DNA from: an uncultured Clostridia bacterium
GTDB lineage: Bacteria > Bacillota > Clostridia > Christensenellales > UBA3700
NCBI GenBank assembly: GCA_947176115.1
Contig: CAMWPK010000001.1
Coordinates: forward strand, 1-29,068
Reading direction: 5' to 3'
DNA length: 29,068 nucleotides
Shown: positions 17,798 through 25,043 of the stretch, piece by piece
Layout of the letters: the number at the start of each line of letters is the position of its first letter
Position numbering within the stretch: the stretch's first letter is position 1
Position numbers and translations under genes: made by a program
The notes under the pieces: generated by a model
The model's database searches: none
What the model was told of the DNA's origin: nothing
Seen by the model: the letters and a program-made list of their open reading frames with translations, nothing else

Positions 17798-18295
17798 ATG
17801 AAAAACTTGGTATTTTTATGTATAGGAACAACTAAAATCATTGGGGACAGCATAGGTCCCAAAGTGGGCGACAAGCTCAAAAATCAAGGCGTAAACGCAT
17901 ACGTATACGGCAATTCGCAAAGACAGGTCACGGCAATCAACGTCGATGATTACGCCAAAATGATAAAAGCCCGTCACAAAGACGATATCGTCATCGTAAT
18001 CGATTCGGCGCTTGGCAAGCTCAAAGATATCGGCGCAATTAAAGTCACGCAAAACGGTATTAAGCCGGGCGGAGCTTTCGACAAGAACAAAGAGCGAATC
18101 GGCGATATAGGTATACTTGCCGTAGTAGGCGACGCCGACGGCAACCGTATGCAAGAACTCAAAGACAGAGATGAAAATTTTATCTCTCATCTTGTGGATA
18201 AGGTAGCGGAATTTGCAAAGGGCTTGTTATTTAAGGCTGTAAGTCTTGGCGCAGTTCAAGGAGCGGAAACTCAAGAGCAAGTGTTTGTGTATTAA
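17798..18295 (+). CDS. yyaC: YyaC-like spore protein (GPR-related putative peptidase)
   Basis: A 165-residue protein of the YyaC family, related to the germination protease that degrades small acid-soluble spore proteins. Typical segments are LVFLCIGTTKIIGDSIGPKVGD, VIVIDSALGKLKDIG and NGIKPGGAFDK....IGDIGILAVV. YyaC is made in the forespore in Bacillus, in agreement with the sigma-F-like promoter here. No Shine-Dalgarno site; ATG is 6 nt from the -10 element, so a leaderless message is likely. The gene also lies near oriC in Bacillus subtilis. Its presence suggests that the organism sporulates or descends from spore formers. Confidence 0.9.
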   Translation: MKNLVFLCIGTTKIIGDSIGPKVGDKLKNQGVNAYVYGNSQRQVTAINVDDYAKMIKARHKDDIVIVIDSALGKLKDIGAIKVTQNGIKPGGAFDKNKERIGDIGILAVVGDADGNRMQELKDRDENFISHLVDKVAEFAKGLLFKAVSLGAVQGAETQEQVFVY

Positions 18296-18315
18296 TCGCA
18301 TATGGGATTTTACTC

Positions 18316-18382
18316 ATTCGGCGGGTATGGAAACGGGCAAAATATACTTATTTGATTTGTCTGATATCCCTACTCGCCGAAT
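18316..18382. other. Long imperfect hairpin after yyaC
   Basis: ATTCGGCG (18316-18323) pairs with CGCCGAAT (18375-18382), with further imperfect pairing inwards (GGTA...TAC), enclosing about 50 nt. There is no clear T-run directly behind. It may be a terminator for yyaC, a small RNA or a regulatory site. Confidence 0.35.
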
Positions 18383-18414
18383 ACTATATTTTACAAAAGT
18401 TATAGATAACATTA

Positions 18415-18443
18415 TTGACTATTCTTTTATTATAATATATAAT
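18415..18443 (+). promoter_or_regulatory. ftsH promoter
   Basis: TTGACT (18415-18420), a 17-bp spacer and TATAAT (18438-18443); leader about 52 nt. A short hairpin AGCGAA/TTCGCT ends next to the GGAGGG ribosome site. Confidence 0.7.
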
Positions 18444-18501
18444 AATGTTGGCAATTTAATAATATATATAGTAAGCGAACACGTTTCGCTTGGAGGGAAA
18501 A

Positions 18502-20643
18502 GTGAACAAAAAAGCATTGTACACACGGATTGCGATTGTCGTAATTTTGGTTATAGTGATAATTACCTTTTTTTATTTTAGGTTCTTTAACAGTAAGACA
18601 GAGGAGATTGCGTATAGCAAAGGCGACGTCACAAGCACGGATTCGGGCATGGTGCAGAAGATTGAATCGGGTAAGATCGGAGCTTTGTATATAGAATCGT
18701 ATAAGGTCTACGCTCTCAAGTCAAGCGCGACGGAAGACGAATTAAAGGCGTTCTATAAAAATCCGACTAAGAAAGCCGACTACGTCGCAAATATCAGTTC
18801 CCGTCTTAATTTCGAAAATTATCTCGACGGTTTGCAAGATAGAATCGACGCGGGCGAGATAGAGGTAACGCTTCCGCAGTACGTCTTCAACGACCCAAAT
18901 TCGGGTATAAATATATCTTCGATAATTTTCCCGTTGCTTGCGTTGATAATCTGCGCGGTGGTTATCTTCATAATCTTCAGACAGAGCGCAAGTTCTAACC
19001 GTCAAGCTATGGACTTCGGTAAGACCAAGGCAAGACTTAATATGAACGTGTCGGTACGCTTTACGGACGTTGCGGGCGCAGAAGAAGAGAAAGAAGAGTT
19101 GCAAGAGATAGTCGAGTTCTTAAAAGACCCGCAAAAGTTTTTGGGGCTTGGCGCGAGAATACCAAAGGGCGTACTGCTGGTAGGTCCTCCGGGAACAGGT
19201 AAGACCTTGTTTGCAAAAGCCGTCGCAGGCGAATCCAACGTACCTTTCTTCTCCATAAGCGGTAGCGACTTTGTAGAAATGTTTGTAGGTACGGGCGCGG
19301 CGAGAGTAAGAGATTTGTTTAATCAAGCAAAGAAGAATATGCCGTGTATCATATTCATAGACGAAATAGACGCGGTCGGCAGACAAAGAGGATCGGGTCT
19401 TGGAGGCGGTCACGACGAGAGAGAGCAAACGCTCAACCAACTTCTCGTGCAAATGGACGGCTTTGAGAAAAACGAAGGCATAATTATTATGGCGGCTACC
19501 AACAGAGCGGATATTCTCGATCCCGCGTTGTTGCGTCCGGGCAGATTTGACAGACAGATATACGTCAACGTGCCTGACGTCAAGGGCAGAGAAGAAATTC
19601 TCAAAGTTCATTCGCGTAACAAACCTTTGGCGCAAGACGTATCCTTTAAGATACTTGCAAGAATGACGAGCGGATTTAGCGGAGCAGACCTTGAAAATCT
19701 TCTCAACGAAGCGGCTATACTTGCGGCAAGAGCAGGCAGAAGCGTAATCGTCATGGAAGACATCTTGGAAGGTATCAACAAGGTTATTGCAGGTCCGCAA
19801 AAGAAGTCGAGAATTGTCACCGACAGCGATAAGAGAATTACCGCATATCATGAGTCGGGTCACGCTATTATAGGCAAGTTGCTTGAAAATTGCGACGACG
19901 TTCAGGAAGTCAGCATTATTCCGAGAGGTATGGCGGCGGGTTATACTTTGACAAGACCGGAAAACGACGATTCGCATATCACTCGCAATAAGCTCATTGA
20001 TATGATTACTATGATGCTTGGCGGTAGAGCGGCGGAAGAGATAGTAATCAAGGATATTTCTACCGGCGCTTCCAACGATATTGAAAGAGCAAGCGATATC
20101 GCGAAGAAAATGGTAACTCAATGGGGTATGTCCAAGGCGATAGGCAATATGTATCTCGGCGGAGATAAAGAAGTGTTCCTTGGCAGGGATTACGGCACAA
20201 CTCATTCTTACAGCGACGATTTGGGCGGTATCATTGACAATGAAATCAAGTCTATTCTTGACAGTTGCTACACGAGGGCTTTGGAGATTTTGCAAGCCAA
20301 CCGTAAGATAATGGACAACATGGTCAAAGTTCTTTTTGAAAAAGAGACGATTTACACTGACGAAGTCAATATGCTCTTTGACGGCAAAACCGCCGACGAA
20401 GTAATAGCCTTTATTGACGAAAGACAGGCAAAGAAAGACTCATATAAAAAGAGCGAGGCTCCCAAGATAAATATCGTTGAGGAAAAGGTATTTGAAGAGG
20501 CTAAGAGCGAGAGCGCGCAAGTTGACGACACCGCGATAGAGCAGGCTTTCGACAATAAGGAAGATACTCAACCTCAAGAACAGAAAGCCGACGAAGAGCA
20601 AGAAAAATCGCAAGAGGAAGAGCAAGACCAACCAAAAGATTAA
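18502..20643 (+). CDS. ftsH: ATP-dependent zinc metalloprotease FtsH
   Basis: This membrane-bound AAA+ protease degrades membrane and short-lived regulatory proteins. GTG at 18502 is the start, with GGAGGG 4 nt upstream; a TTG four codons earlier overlaps that site. Of 713 residues, a first membrane helix lies at about 8-29 and a second at about 135-158, enclosing an external domain. The AAA part has GPPGTGKT at 228-235, Walker [14 protein letters not shown] and the SRH region [20 protein letters not shown]. The zinc site is HESGH at 450-454. The C-terminal tail is long and strongly acidic ([11 protein letters not shown]). It has its own promoter and terminator. Confidence 0.97.
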   Translation: MNKKALYTRIAIVVILVIVIITFFYFRFFNSKTEEIAYSKGDVTSTDSGMVQKIESGKIGALYIESYKVYALKSSATEDELKAFYKNPTKKADYVANISSRLNFENYLDGLQDRIDAGEIEVTLPQYVFNDPNSGINISSIIFPLLALIICAVVIFIIFRQSASSNRQAMDFGKTKARLNMNVSVRFTDVAGAEEEKEELQEIVEFLKDPQKFLGLGARIPKGVLLVGPPGTGKTLFAKAVAGESNVPFFSISGSDFVEMFVGTGAARVRDLFNQAKKNMPCIIFIDEIDAVGRQRGSGLGGGHDEREQTLNQLLVQMDGFEKNEGIIIMAATNRADILDPALLRPGRFDRQIYVNVPDVKGREEILKVHSRNKPLAQDVSFKILARMTSGFSGADLENLLNEAAILAARAGRSVIVMEDILEGINKVIAGPQKKSRIVTDSDKRITAYHESGHAIIGKLLENCDDVQEVSIIPRGMAAGYTLTRPENDDSHITRNKLIDMITMMLGGRAAEEIVIKDISTGASNDIERASDIAKKMVTQWGMSKAIGNMYLGGDKEVFLGRDYGTTHSYSDDLGGIIDNEIKSILDSCYTRALEILQANRKIMDNMVKVLFEKETIYTDEVNMLFDGKTADEVIAFIDERQAKKDSYKKSEAPKINIVEEKVFEEAKSESAQVDDTAIEQAFDNKEDTQPQEQKADEEQEKSQEEEQDQPKD

Positions 20644-20659
20644 GAATAAGAAAGTATAA

Positions 20660-20696
20660 AAAACGCCCCCGACATGACGTCGGGGGTGTTTTTTTG
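20660..20696 (+). terminator. ftsH terminator
   Basis: CCCCCGAC (20666-20673) and GTCGGGGG (20679-20686) form a strong stem with a 5-nt loop, extended by A-C/G-T pairs, then TGTTTTTTT. Confidence 0.9.
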
Positions 20697-20716
20697 CGGT
20701 ATGCAAACGGCGTTGA

Positions 20717-21052
20717 TTAAAGTCTTTTTGTTATTTCTTGATAGTTCCATTCTTTGGCTTTTTTGCCTACTAGGAACCAATCGATAAATGCCCCTATTCC
20801 AAAAAATCCGCCGGTAATGAGTTTAAGCACTCCAAGACCTGCTTGTCCAAGCATAAATCTATCAATTCCAAGATAACCGAAAAGTATTGATACTACAGTA
20901 ACGGCGGTAGGATTTTTGAAATTGATTGTAGCAAGCAAGTTGTATTTTTCATCCGGACAATTTCTCATTGCGTCTTCAATATAAGCTCTTTTGTCTGCGG
21001 GGAAACGCTTGCCGTAGGCGTTCATAAAGTTTGCTATCCTTTGTTGGTCCAT
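20717..21052 (-). CDS. TM2 domain protein
   Basis: A 111-residue protein. The ATG at 21052 has AAGGAG 7 nt upstream; the open frame continues far upstream but across the promoter region. Residues 1-50 are soluble (DQQRIANFMNAYGKRFPADKRAYIEDAMRNCP), then a TM2 domain of two membrane helices follows with the characteristic G.D.F.LGQ.G.G..K signature (GYLGIDRFMLGQAGLGVLKLITGGFFGIG...IDWF). Function of TM2 proteins in bacteria is not known. It is divergent from an XRE regulator whose operators overlap its promoter. Confidence 0.85.
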   Translation of the reverse strand: MDQQRIANFMNAYGKRFPADKRAYIEDAMRNCPDEKYNLLATINFKNPTAVTVVSILFGYLGIDRFMLGQAGLGVLKLITGGFFGIGAFIDWFLVGKKAKEWNYQEITKRL

Positions 21053-21086
21053 TGTGATTCTCCTTATATATAAAAAGTTATTGATA

Positions 21087-21161
21087 TACGAAATATCGTA
21101 ATAAGTATACGATATGCAATATTGTTTGTCAACACTTTTTCGTATAAAATATACGAAAAAG
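21087..21161. promoter_or_regulatory. Operator cluster between the TM2 and XRE genes
   Basis: Three sites share ATACGA/TCGTAT. The strongest, 21135-21161, is a perfect palindrome with 12-bp arms (CTTTTTCGTATA and TATACGAAAAAG) around AAA. TACGA-AATA-TCGTA at 21087-21100 is a second palindrome, and TATACGATAT at 21106-21115 a single half site. They flank the TM2 promoter on both sides and cover the likely XRE promoter (TTGTTT at 21123-21128, TAAAAT at 21145-21150), so the adjacent regulator is the obvious ligand. Confidence 0.65.
21104..21132 (-). promoter_or_regulatory. Promoter of the TM2 gene
   Basis: Minus-strand TTGACA (21127-21132), a 17-bp spacer and TATACT (21104-21109). The -10 overlaps an operator-like half site. 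Confidence 0.75.
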
Positions 21162-21179
21162 GCAATTATAGGGAGTAAT

Positions 21180-21500
21180 ATGGATATTCTTGCAAAAATT
21201 ATTGAATTGCGCAACCAAAAAGGGTGGACGGAATATAAGTTGAGCGTGGAGTCCAATATTCCGCAGACGACAATCTCTTCTTGGTTTAGAAAAAAAGTCC
21301 AGCCTTCCGTCGCGTCTTTGCAAGCAATCTGCAATGCGTTTGGAATTACGCTGTCGCAATTTTTTGCAGAAGACGGCGAGCCTTATCAGCTTACTCAAGC
21401 GCAAAGAAAATTGCTTGACGAATTTTCGTCGCTTACAATCAATCAGCAAGAAGCGTTGATTGACTTGCTTAAGTCGTTGCGGAGCGAAGATTATAAATGA
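21180..21500 (+). CDS. XRE family transcriptional regulator
   Basis: A 106-residue protein with an N-terminal XRE-type helix-turn-helix domain of about 60 residues (LAKIIELRNQKGWTEYKLSVESNIPQTTISSWFRK...PSVASLQAICNAFGITLSQFF) and a helical tail (LTQAQRKLLDEFSSLTINQQEALIDLLKSL), probably for dimerisation. The ATG with GGGAG 4 nt upstream is preferred over an earlier in-frame start that lies across the operator. It probably represses itself and the divergent TM2 gene. Its end overlaps the convergent ECF gene by 10 bp. Confidence 0.85.
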   Translation: MDILAKIIELRNQKGWTEYKLSVESNIPQTTISSWFRKKVQPSVASLQAICNAFGITLSQFFAEDGEPYQLTQAQRKLLDEFSSLTINQQEALIDLLKSLRSEDYK

Positions 21501-22039
21501 GTCTTGAATTTATCGGGCAAAATCTTGTCAAGGCGATTGACAAGAGGTCTAAAAACTATGAGAAAGAGTAGTAAATTGCATACTATCTCAACTATATAAA
21601 AGGCGAAGCCTCTGGTATATATGATAGCAAATCTTTTCCAGAAGTTGTTCCAAAATCCCGTCAAAAGTCCAGTATCTATCAGCGAACTTAATACTCCGAA
21701 AGACGCCGTCAAAGCCACTGCGGTAGCAGTAAGGATAAGACGGTTTTTTATTTTGGCTTTGCCTAGGAGCATAAATACCAAGGCTACGCATCCCCAATGA
21801 ATGAGGTAGGTTATTACCCAAGTATTTACGCCCCAAATCAACGTTTCTAAGGCTACGAAAATGTACGTGGCTATTATTCCGTAAAAGCCGAATACGTATC
21901 CGTATACACCGCAAAGCAAGGTGACTATCTCCACGTTGGGGATAAAAGCCAGCGCAAGTTTGCCTGCCTCTAGGGTGGCGGACATAATTGCTATCAGCGC
22001 AAGTTTAAGCGCTCTGTCGCGGTGCGGAGAAGGCGTCAT
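21491..22039 (-). CDS. ECF transporter S component, probably for cobalamin
   Basis: A 182-residue protein with five to six membrane helices and the pattern of ECF substrate-binding subunits (early helix ALKLALIAIMSATLEAGKLAL, then NVEIVTLLCGVYGYVFGFYGII). The start follows the lipoprotein stop by one nt without its own ribosome site, so translation must be coupled. Because the operon is headed by a cobalamin riboswitch, the substrate is most likely B12 or a precursor. The ATPase and EcfT subunits are not here; S components of group II share them from another locus. Confidence 0.82.
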   Translation of the reverse strand: MTPSPHRDRALKLALIAIMSATLEAGKLALAFIPNVEIVTLLCGVYGYVFGFYGIIATYIFVALETLIWGVNTWVITYLIHWGCVALVFMLLGKAKIKNRLILTATAVALTASFGVLSSLIDTGLLTGFWNNFWKRFAIIYTRGFAFYIVEIVCNLLLFLIVFRPLVNRLDKILPDKFKTHL

Positions 22040-22040
22040 A

Positions 22041-22511
22041 TCAGTCGAAAGTTATGTACGTGATTACGATAGTGCAGTTGGCTTTGACAGTCATCTGGCT
22101 TGCGCTTACGCCACTGTTGGTATAACTCTTACCTTTGTAGGTGATTTGTACGGCGTATTGAGTTACGTCAAAGTCCGCATCTACGTCAGTATAGATATAG
22201 ATATATTTTCCTCCGCCTTCTTGCAACTCGCCCACTTGAGTTAGATAAGCGCCGTAGCCGTAGTCTTGTGCGGTGTAGGTGAGTCTTCCCTCGCTTTGGA
22301 GATATTCGAGTATCGCCATAAGTCCGCTTGAGCTGTTGCCGGACGGAACTTTAGAGAGGTCAACGTAGTATTCTTGAGCGACGTCGCCGTCAAGAAGAAC
22401 AAGCGTCATTGTTCCTTGGGTGTCATTGCCGGGGTCAGCGCAAGCGAAGAGAGAGATCGCAAGCAATGATACGAGCAATATTGCAGTAATGAGTTTTGCA
22501 TACTTTTTCAT
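22041..22511 (-). CDS. DUF4430 (transcobalamin-like) lipoprotein
   Basis: A 156-residue lipoprotein with signal peptide MKKYAKLITAILLVSLLAISLFAC, where LFAC is the lipobox. The mature part is a DUF4430 domain (TLVLLDGD..QEYYVDLSKVPSGNSSSGLMAILEYL...YGAYLTQVGELQEGGGKYIYIYTD....), a fold shared with the beta domain of animal transcobalamin and intrinsic factor. It probably binds cobalamin outside the membrane and passes it to the ECF subunit encoded next. AAAGGAG precedes the ATG. Expression should be switched off when B12 is plentiful, by the riboswitch upstream. Confidence 0.85.
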   Translation of the reverse strand: MKKYAKLITAILLVSLLAISLFACADPGNDTQGTMTLVLLDGDVAQEYYVDLSKVPSGNSSSGLMAILEYLQSEGRLTYTAQDYGYGAYLTQVGELQEGGGKYIYIYTDVDADFDVTQYAVQITYKGKSYTNSGVSASQMTVKANCTIVITYITFD

Positions 22512-22544
22512 TTGAGTATACTCCTTTTGTTTATTTAATCGGTA

Positions 22545-22584
22545 GAGATTTCTCCATTTCGCTAACGCTACAGTCGAAATGACG
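22545..22584. repeat. Intergenic repeat copy R7
   Basis: GAGATTTCTCC ... CGCTACAGTCGAAATGACG. It lies inside the long leader of the B12 operon, between the riboswitch terminator and the lipoprotein gene. Confidence 0.7.
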
Positions 22585-22698
22585 TCAACCGGTTATTTAT
22601 TAACTAACATATAGTACATATTAGCACTGATGACAATCTCAGTATAACGCAATTTTACTTGTAAAATCGCGTAGCGTCTAAAGATGGATTCTGCGTGG

Positions 22699-22726
22699 AA
22701 AATAAAAACGCCCCATAGGGGGCGGA
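22699..22726 (-). terminator. Riboswitch-linked terminator
   Basis: On the minus strand CGCCCC and GGGGCG pair around CTAT, followed by TTTTTATTTT. It lies about 60 nt downstream of the cobalamin aptamer and ahead of the operon, the expected position for B12-dependent transcription termination. Confidence 0.8.
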
Positions 22727-22782
22727 ATGACAAGCAAAACAGCGCTATGACTTGACTTCCCACCGAAATCCGTCTTTGATAT

Positions 22783-22940
22783 TGCAGGCAGGTCTCCTGA
22801 CTTACGGCTTCATACCTTGCGCTCTCTTCCCGATTTTTCAGTGACAACGAGCGTTCGTAGCCGATACAGTAGCGGGGGCTGTCGGAGATTTTCACACCGT
22901 TCCCTTTTTAATGTATGGCGATTGCCAAAACAACCTTACA
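22783..22940 (-). ncRNA. Cobalamin riboswitch
   Basis: On the minus strand the aptamer has the conserved GGGAA..GGTG.GAAAATC opening, the core GACAGCCCCCGCTACTGT (22866-22883 in plus coordinates) and the closing GAAGCC...GTCAGGAGACCTGCCTGC. These are the family hallmarks of the B12 riboswitch. A terminator follows at 22699-22726. It controls the lipoprotein and ECF genes. The 100-codon frame visible across it is not a gene. Confidence 0.95.
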
Positions 22941-22959
22941 ATATTATTTATTTTTGCTT

Positions 22960-22989
22960 ATTATATATTAGTTTAGAGAAGTTTGTCAA
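22960..22989 (-). promoter_or_regulatory. Promoter of the B12 operon
   Basis: Minus-strand TTGACA (22984-22989), an 18-bp spacer and TATAAT (22960-22965). The leader to the lipoprotein ATG is about 440 nt and holds the riboswitch, terminator and a repeat. Confidence 0.75.
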
Positions 22990-22996
22990 TGAATTT

Positions 22997-23374
22997 TCAG
23001 TGTAGTCTGCGCAAAATATCACTTGGGTCGTACTCAACTCCGTCAACTATGACAGGTTCGCCGGTTCTGGTCTTTTTGATCATATCGGCTTTGACCATTT
23101 TCTTAACTTCGCTGACGTAAGAACTTGTTTCTAGTACAGTTCTTACTTTTTCGCTGGAATCGGGTAGGCTCTTGAGGTCTTTTCCCAAATATATAGCAAT
23201 GGGATTATATACGATATCTTCTTTAATGGTCATTCTGAGTATCGTCATATACGTTTCGTTTACTCGTTTCATATATTTGTTGTAGTCGCTCTGAGTTTCT
23301 TCATCGCGACCTGCAAGTCTGTTCTTGGCTTTCTTAGCTAAAAAGTGCAAATTAGTATCATAAGAGGTTGGCAT
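22997..23374 (-). CDS. Hypothetical protein, 125 residues
   Basis: I do not recognise this protein. It is hydrophilic and rich in Lys and Asp/Glu, mostly helical, without membrane helix or signal peptide. A basic first part (FLAKKAKNRLAGRDEETQSDYNKYMKRV) is followed by a closing strand segment EPVIVDGVEYDPSDILRRLH. The ATG has GGAG 8 nt upstream and a good promoter 70 nt away with palindromes across it, so it is likely a regulated single gene. It ends just before the B12 operon promoter. Confidence 0.65.
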   Translation of the reverse strand: MPTSYDTNLHFLAKKAKNRLAGRDEETQSDYNKYMKRVNETYMTILRMTIKEDIVYNPIAIYLGKDLKSLPDSSEKVRTVLETSSYVSEVKKMVKADMIKKTRTGEPVIVDGVEYDPSDILRRLH

Positions 23375-23441
23375 TTAGTAATCTCCACATAAAGTTATTT
23401 TATTAAGTCGGGTATCATAAAATAATTATCGTTTGACATTC

Positions 23442-23492
23442 CTATGACACTATCATAGCGTTTTTGTGTCTAAATTGCAAGTATTTTGCAAT
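23442..23492 (-). promoter_or_regulatory. Promoter and operator-like palindromes of the 125-residue gene
   Basis: Minus-strand TTGCAA (23475-23480), a 17-bp spacer and TATGAT (23452-23457). CTATGA-CACTA-TCATAG (23442-23458) overlaps the -10 and ATTGCAA-GTATT-TTGCAAT (23474-23492) overlaps the -35. The rest of the gap to 23602 shows no gene. Confidence 0.55.
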
Positions 23493-23602
23493 ATGTTTTG
23501 TACAAAATTACAAAAGTTTTCAATTTTCGTTCAAAATCGACACAATTCGCACTCATAATTATGCTAAAGTGGTAAAATTTTGCCTATTTAATCTTTATGA
23601 TG

Positions 23603-24043
23603 TCAGTTACTGCGACCGATAACAAAGTCAACGGAGCAATCGAAAATTTGCGCAAGTTTGACGATATTGTCTATATTGGGCATGCCAACTCCGTTTTTCC
23701 AAACGTAGAATCTTGCTTTAGAAATATTTTCATTTTTATATACACTGCTAGCTGACCGCTTAAAATAATTTAACAAAAAGGCAAGCCTTTCTGCAAAAGG
23801 CGGACACGGCATAAAGTCTGTGTTTTTAATCTCATCTTCTAGACCAAGTAAATAATCTGTTGAGCAGTTAAAGAAATCTGCAATTTTTACAAGACATTCT
23901 ATTGACGGAGTTCGTTCTTTATTCAAATAGCGAGATATAGTTGCATTTCCCATGCCTAAAGCGTCAGCTAGGTTTTTTGAATTAATGCCACGTTCAATAA
24001 GCAAATCGTTAAGGTTTTCAGCCAAATTAGTTAGAATATCCAT
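23603..24043 (-). CDS. Double-HTH XRE-family regulator, third of a tandem set
   Basis: A 146-residue protein with two XRE-type helix-turn-helix domains, about 1-65 (KNLADALGMGNATISRYLNKE, FNCSTDYLLGLEDEI) and 80-146 (SSVYKNENISKARFYVWKNG, FDCSVDFVIGRSN). Its ATG lies 2 nt behind the stop of the preceding paralogue, with AAAGGA inside that gene's end as ribosome site, so the three are one coupled operon. The conserved CPPFAERLA linker is shared by all three. DNA target unknown; a palindrome upstream of the operon is a candidate. Confidence 0.85.
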   Translation of the reverse strand: MDILTNLAENLNDLLIERGINSKNLADALGMGNATISRYLNKERTPSIECLVKIADFFNCSTDYLLGLEDEIKNTDFMPCPPFAERLAFLLNYFKRSASSVYKNENISKARFYVWKNGVGMPNIDNIVKLAQIFDCSVDFVIGRSN

Positions 24044-24045
24044 TC

Positions 24046-24489
24046 TTATCCTTTACTGCGACCAATAACAAAGTCAACAGAGCAATCAAAGATTTGCGCA
24101 AGTTTAATTACATTTTCTAAACTTGGTGAACTTACACCGTTTTTCCAATTGTAATATTTAGATTGAGTTATATCTCTATCGTGGTAAAGGTAATAAGCAG
24201 AACGGTTAAAATATTTTAACAAATATGCAAGTCTATCCGCAAATGGTGGGCAGGGTAGGAAAGTTTTAGGATATATCTCATCTTCTAAGCCTAATAAGTA
24301 GTCGGTTGAGCAGTTGAAATAGTCGGCAATCTTTACAAGGTATTTTACAGTGGGCACTCTACCTTTATTTACATATCGTGTGATTGTGGCTTCTCCCATA
24401 CCAAGGCTAACGGCAAAACTTTTTGCATTTATGCCATATTCAATAAGCAAATCGTTAAGATTTTCAGCAAAATTAGTTAGAATATCCAT
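24046..24489 (-). CDS. Double-HTH XRE-family regulator, second of a tandem set
   Basis: 147 residues with the same two-domain plan. The first HTH is KSFAVSLGMGEATITRYVNKG, ending FNCSTDYLLGLEDEI; the second is YYLYHDRDITQSKYYNWKNG, ending FDCSVDFVIGRSKG. The ATG at 24489 follows the previous stop by 1 nt with AAGGG as ribosome site; the open frame runs further upstream only because it overlaps the preceding gene. Differences from its sisters cluster in the presumed recognition helices (GEATITRYV, SKYYNW), so the three may have different sites. Confidence 0.85.
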   Translation of the reverse strand: MDILTNFAENLNDLLIEYGINAKSFAVSLGMGEATITRYVNKGRVPTVKYLVKIADYFNCSTDYLLGLEDEIYPKTFLPCPPFADRLAYLLKYFNRSAYYLYHDRDITQSKYYNWKNGVSSPSLENVIKLAQIFDCSVDFVIGRSKG

Positions 24490-24490
24490 T

Positions 24491-24934
24491 TTAACCCTTA
24501 CTGCGACCAATAACAAAGTCAACGGAGCAATCAAATAGTTTTGCCAGTTTAACAATATTGTCTACGCTGGGTACGCCAACTCCGTTCTTCCAACCATAAT
24601 ATCTAGCTTGGGATATATCAGTATTATGATATATGCTATACGAAGAACGTTTGTAATAATTTAATAAATAAGCAAGCCTTTCTGCAAACGGCGGACACGG
24701 CATAAAATCTGTATTTCTAATCTCGTCTTCTAGACCTAGCAAATAGTCTGTTGAGCAATTAAAATAATTTGCAATTTTTACGAGATAATCTATACTTGGA
24801 AGTCTTTCTCCATTCAAATAGCGTGTAATAGTAGAATTTTCCATACCTAGCGCAAGAGCAAGTGTTCTAGCGTTTAAGTTATTTTCAATTATTAAATCGT
24901 TTAAGGTTCCTGCAAAATTTGATAAAATACTCAT
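24491..24934 (-). CDS. Double-HTH XRE-family regulator, first of a tandem set
   Basis: 147 residues, first gene of the operon. HTH 1 is ARTLALALGMENSTITRYLNGE followed by YFNCSTDYLLGLEDEI; HTH 2 is YSIYHNTDISQARYYGWKNG followed by FDCSVDFVIGRSKG. The ribosome site AAGGA is 10 nt before the ATG. The upstream gap holds a perfect 10-bp-arm palindrome shared with the divergent 73-residue gene, so autoregulation is likely. The architecture matches the regulator at 16463. Confidence 0.85.
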   Translation of the reverse strand: MSILSNFAGTLNDLIIENNLNARTLALALGMENSTITRYLNGERLPSIDYLVKIANYFNCSTDYLLGLEDEIRNTDFMPCPPFAERLAYLLNYYKRSSYSIYHNTDISQARYYGWKNGVGVPSVDNIVKLAKLFDCSVDFVIGRSKG

Positions 24935-24972
24935 AAAAATATATCCTTATAAGGTATTATGTGTCGAATTGG

Positions 24973-25001
24973 CAAGATTTTGATTGCATCTTGCCAACTT
25001 G
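24973..25001. promoter_or_regulatory. Palindromic operator TTGGCAAGAT / ATCTTGCCAA
   Basis: Two perfect 10-bp arms separated by 9 nt lie midway between the triple-HTH operon and the divergent 73-residue gene. On the plus strand a promoter TTGCAT, 18-bp spacer, TAGAAT overlaps the right arm. The probable binder is one of the double-HTH proteins. Confidence 0.6.
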
Positions 25002-25043
25002 ATATGGTAGAATATAGACAATACAATTTAAGGAGAAAATCTA

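Noticed and set aside
19120..20295. 391-codon minus-strand frame inside ftsH
   Set aside because: Antisense to conserved AAA and protease domains, without ribosome site or family resemblance.
22593..22895. A 100-codon open frame on the minus strand
   Set aside because: It runs through the cobalamin riboswitch aptamer and terminator, whose conserved RNA motifs explain the sequence.
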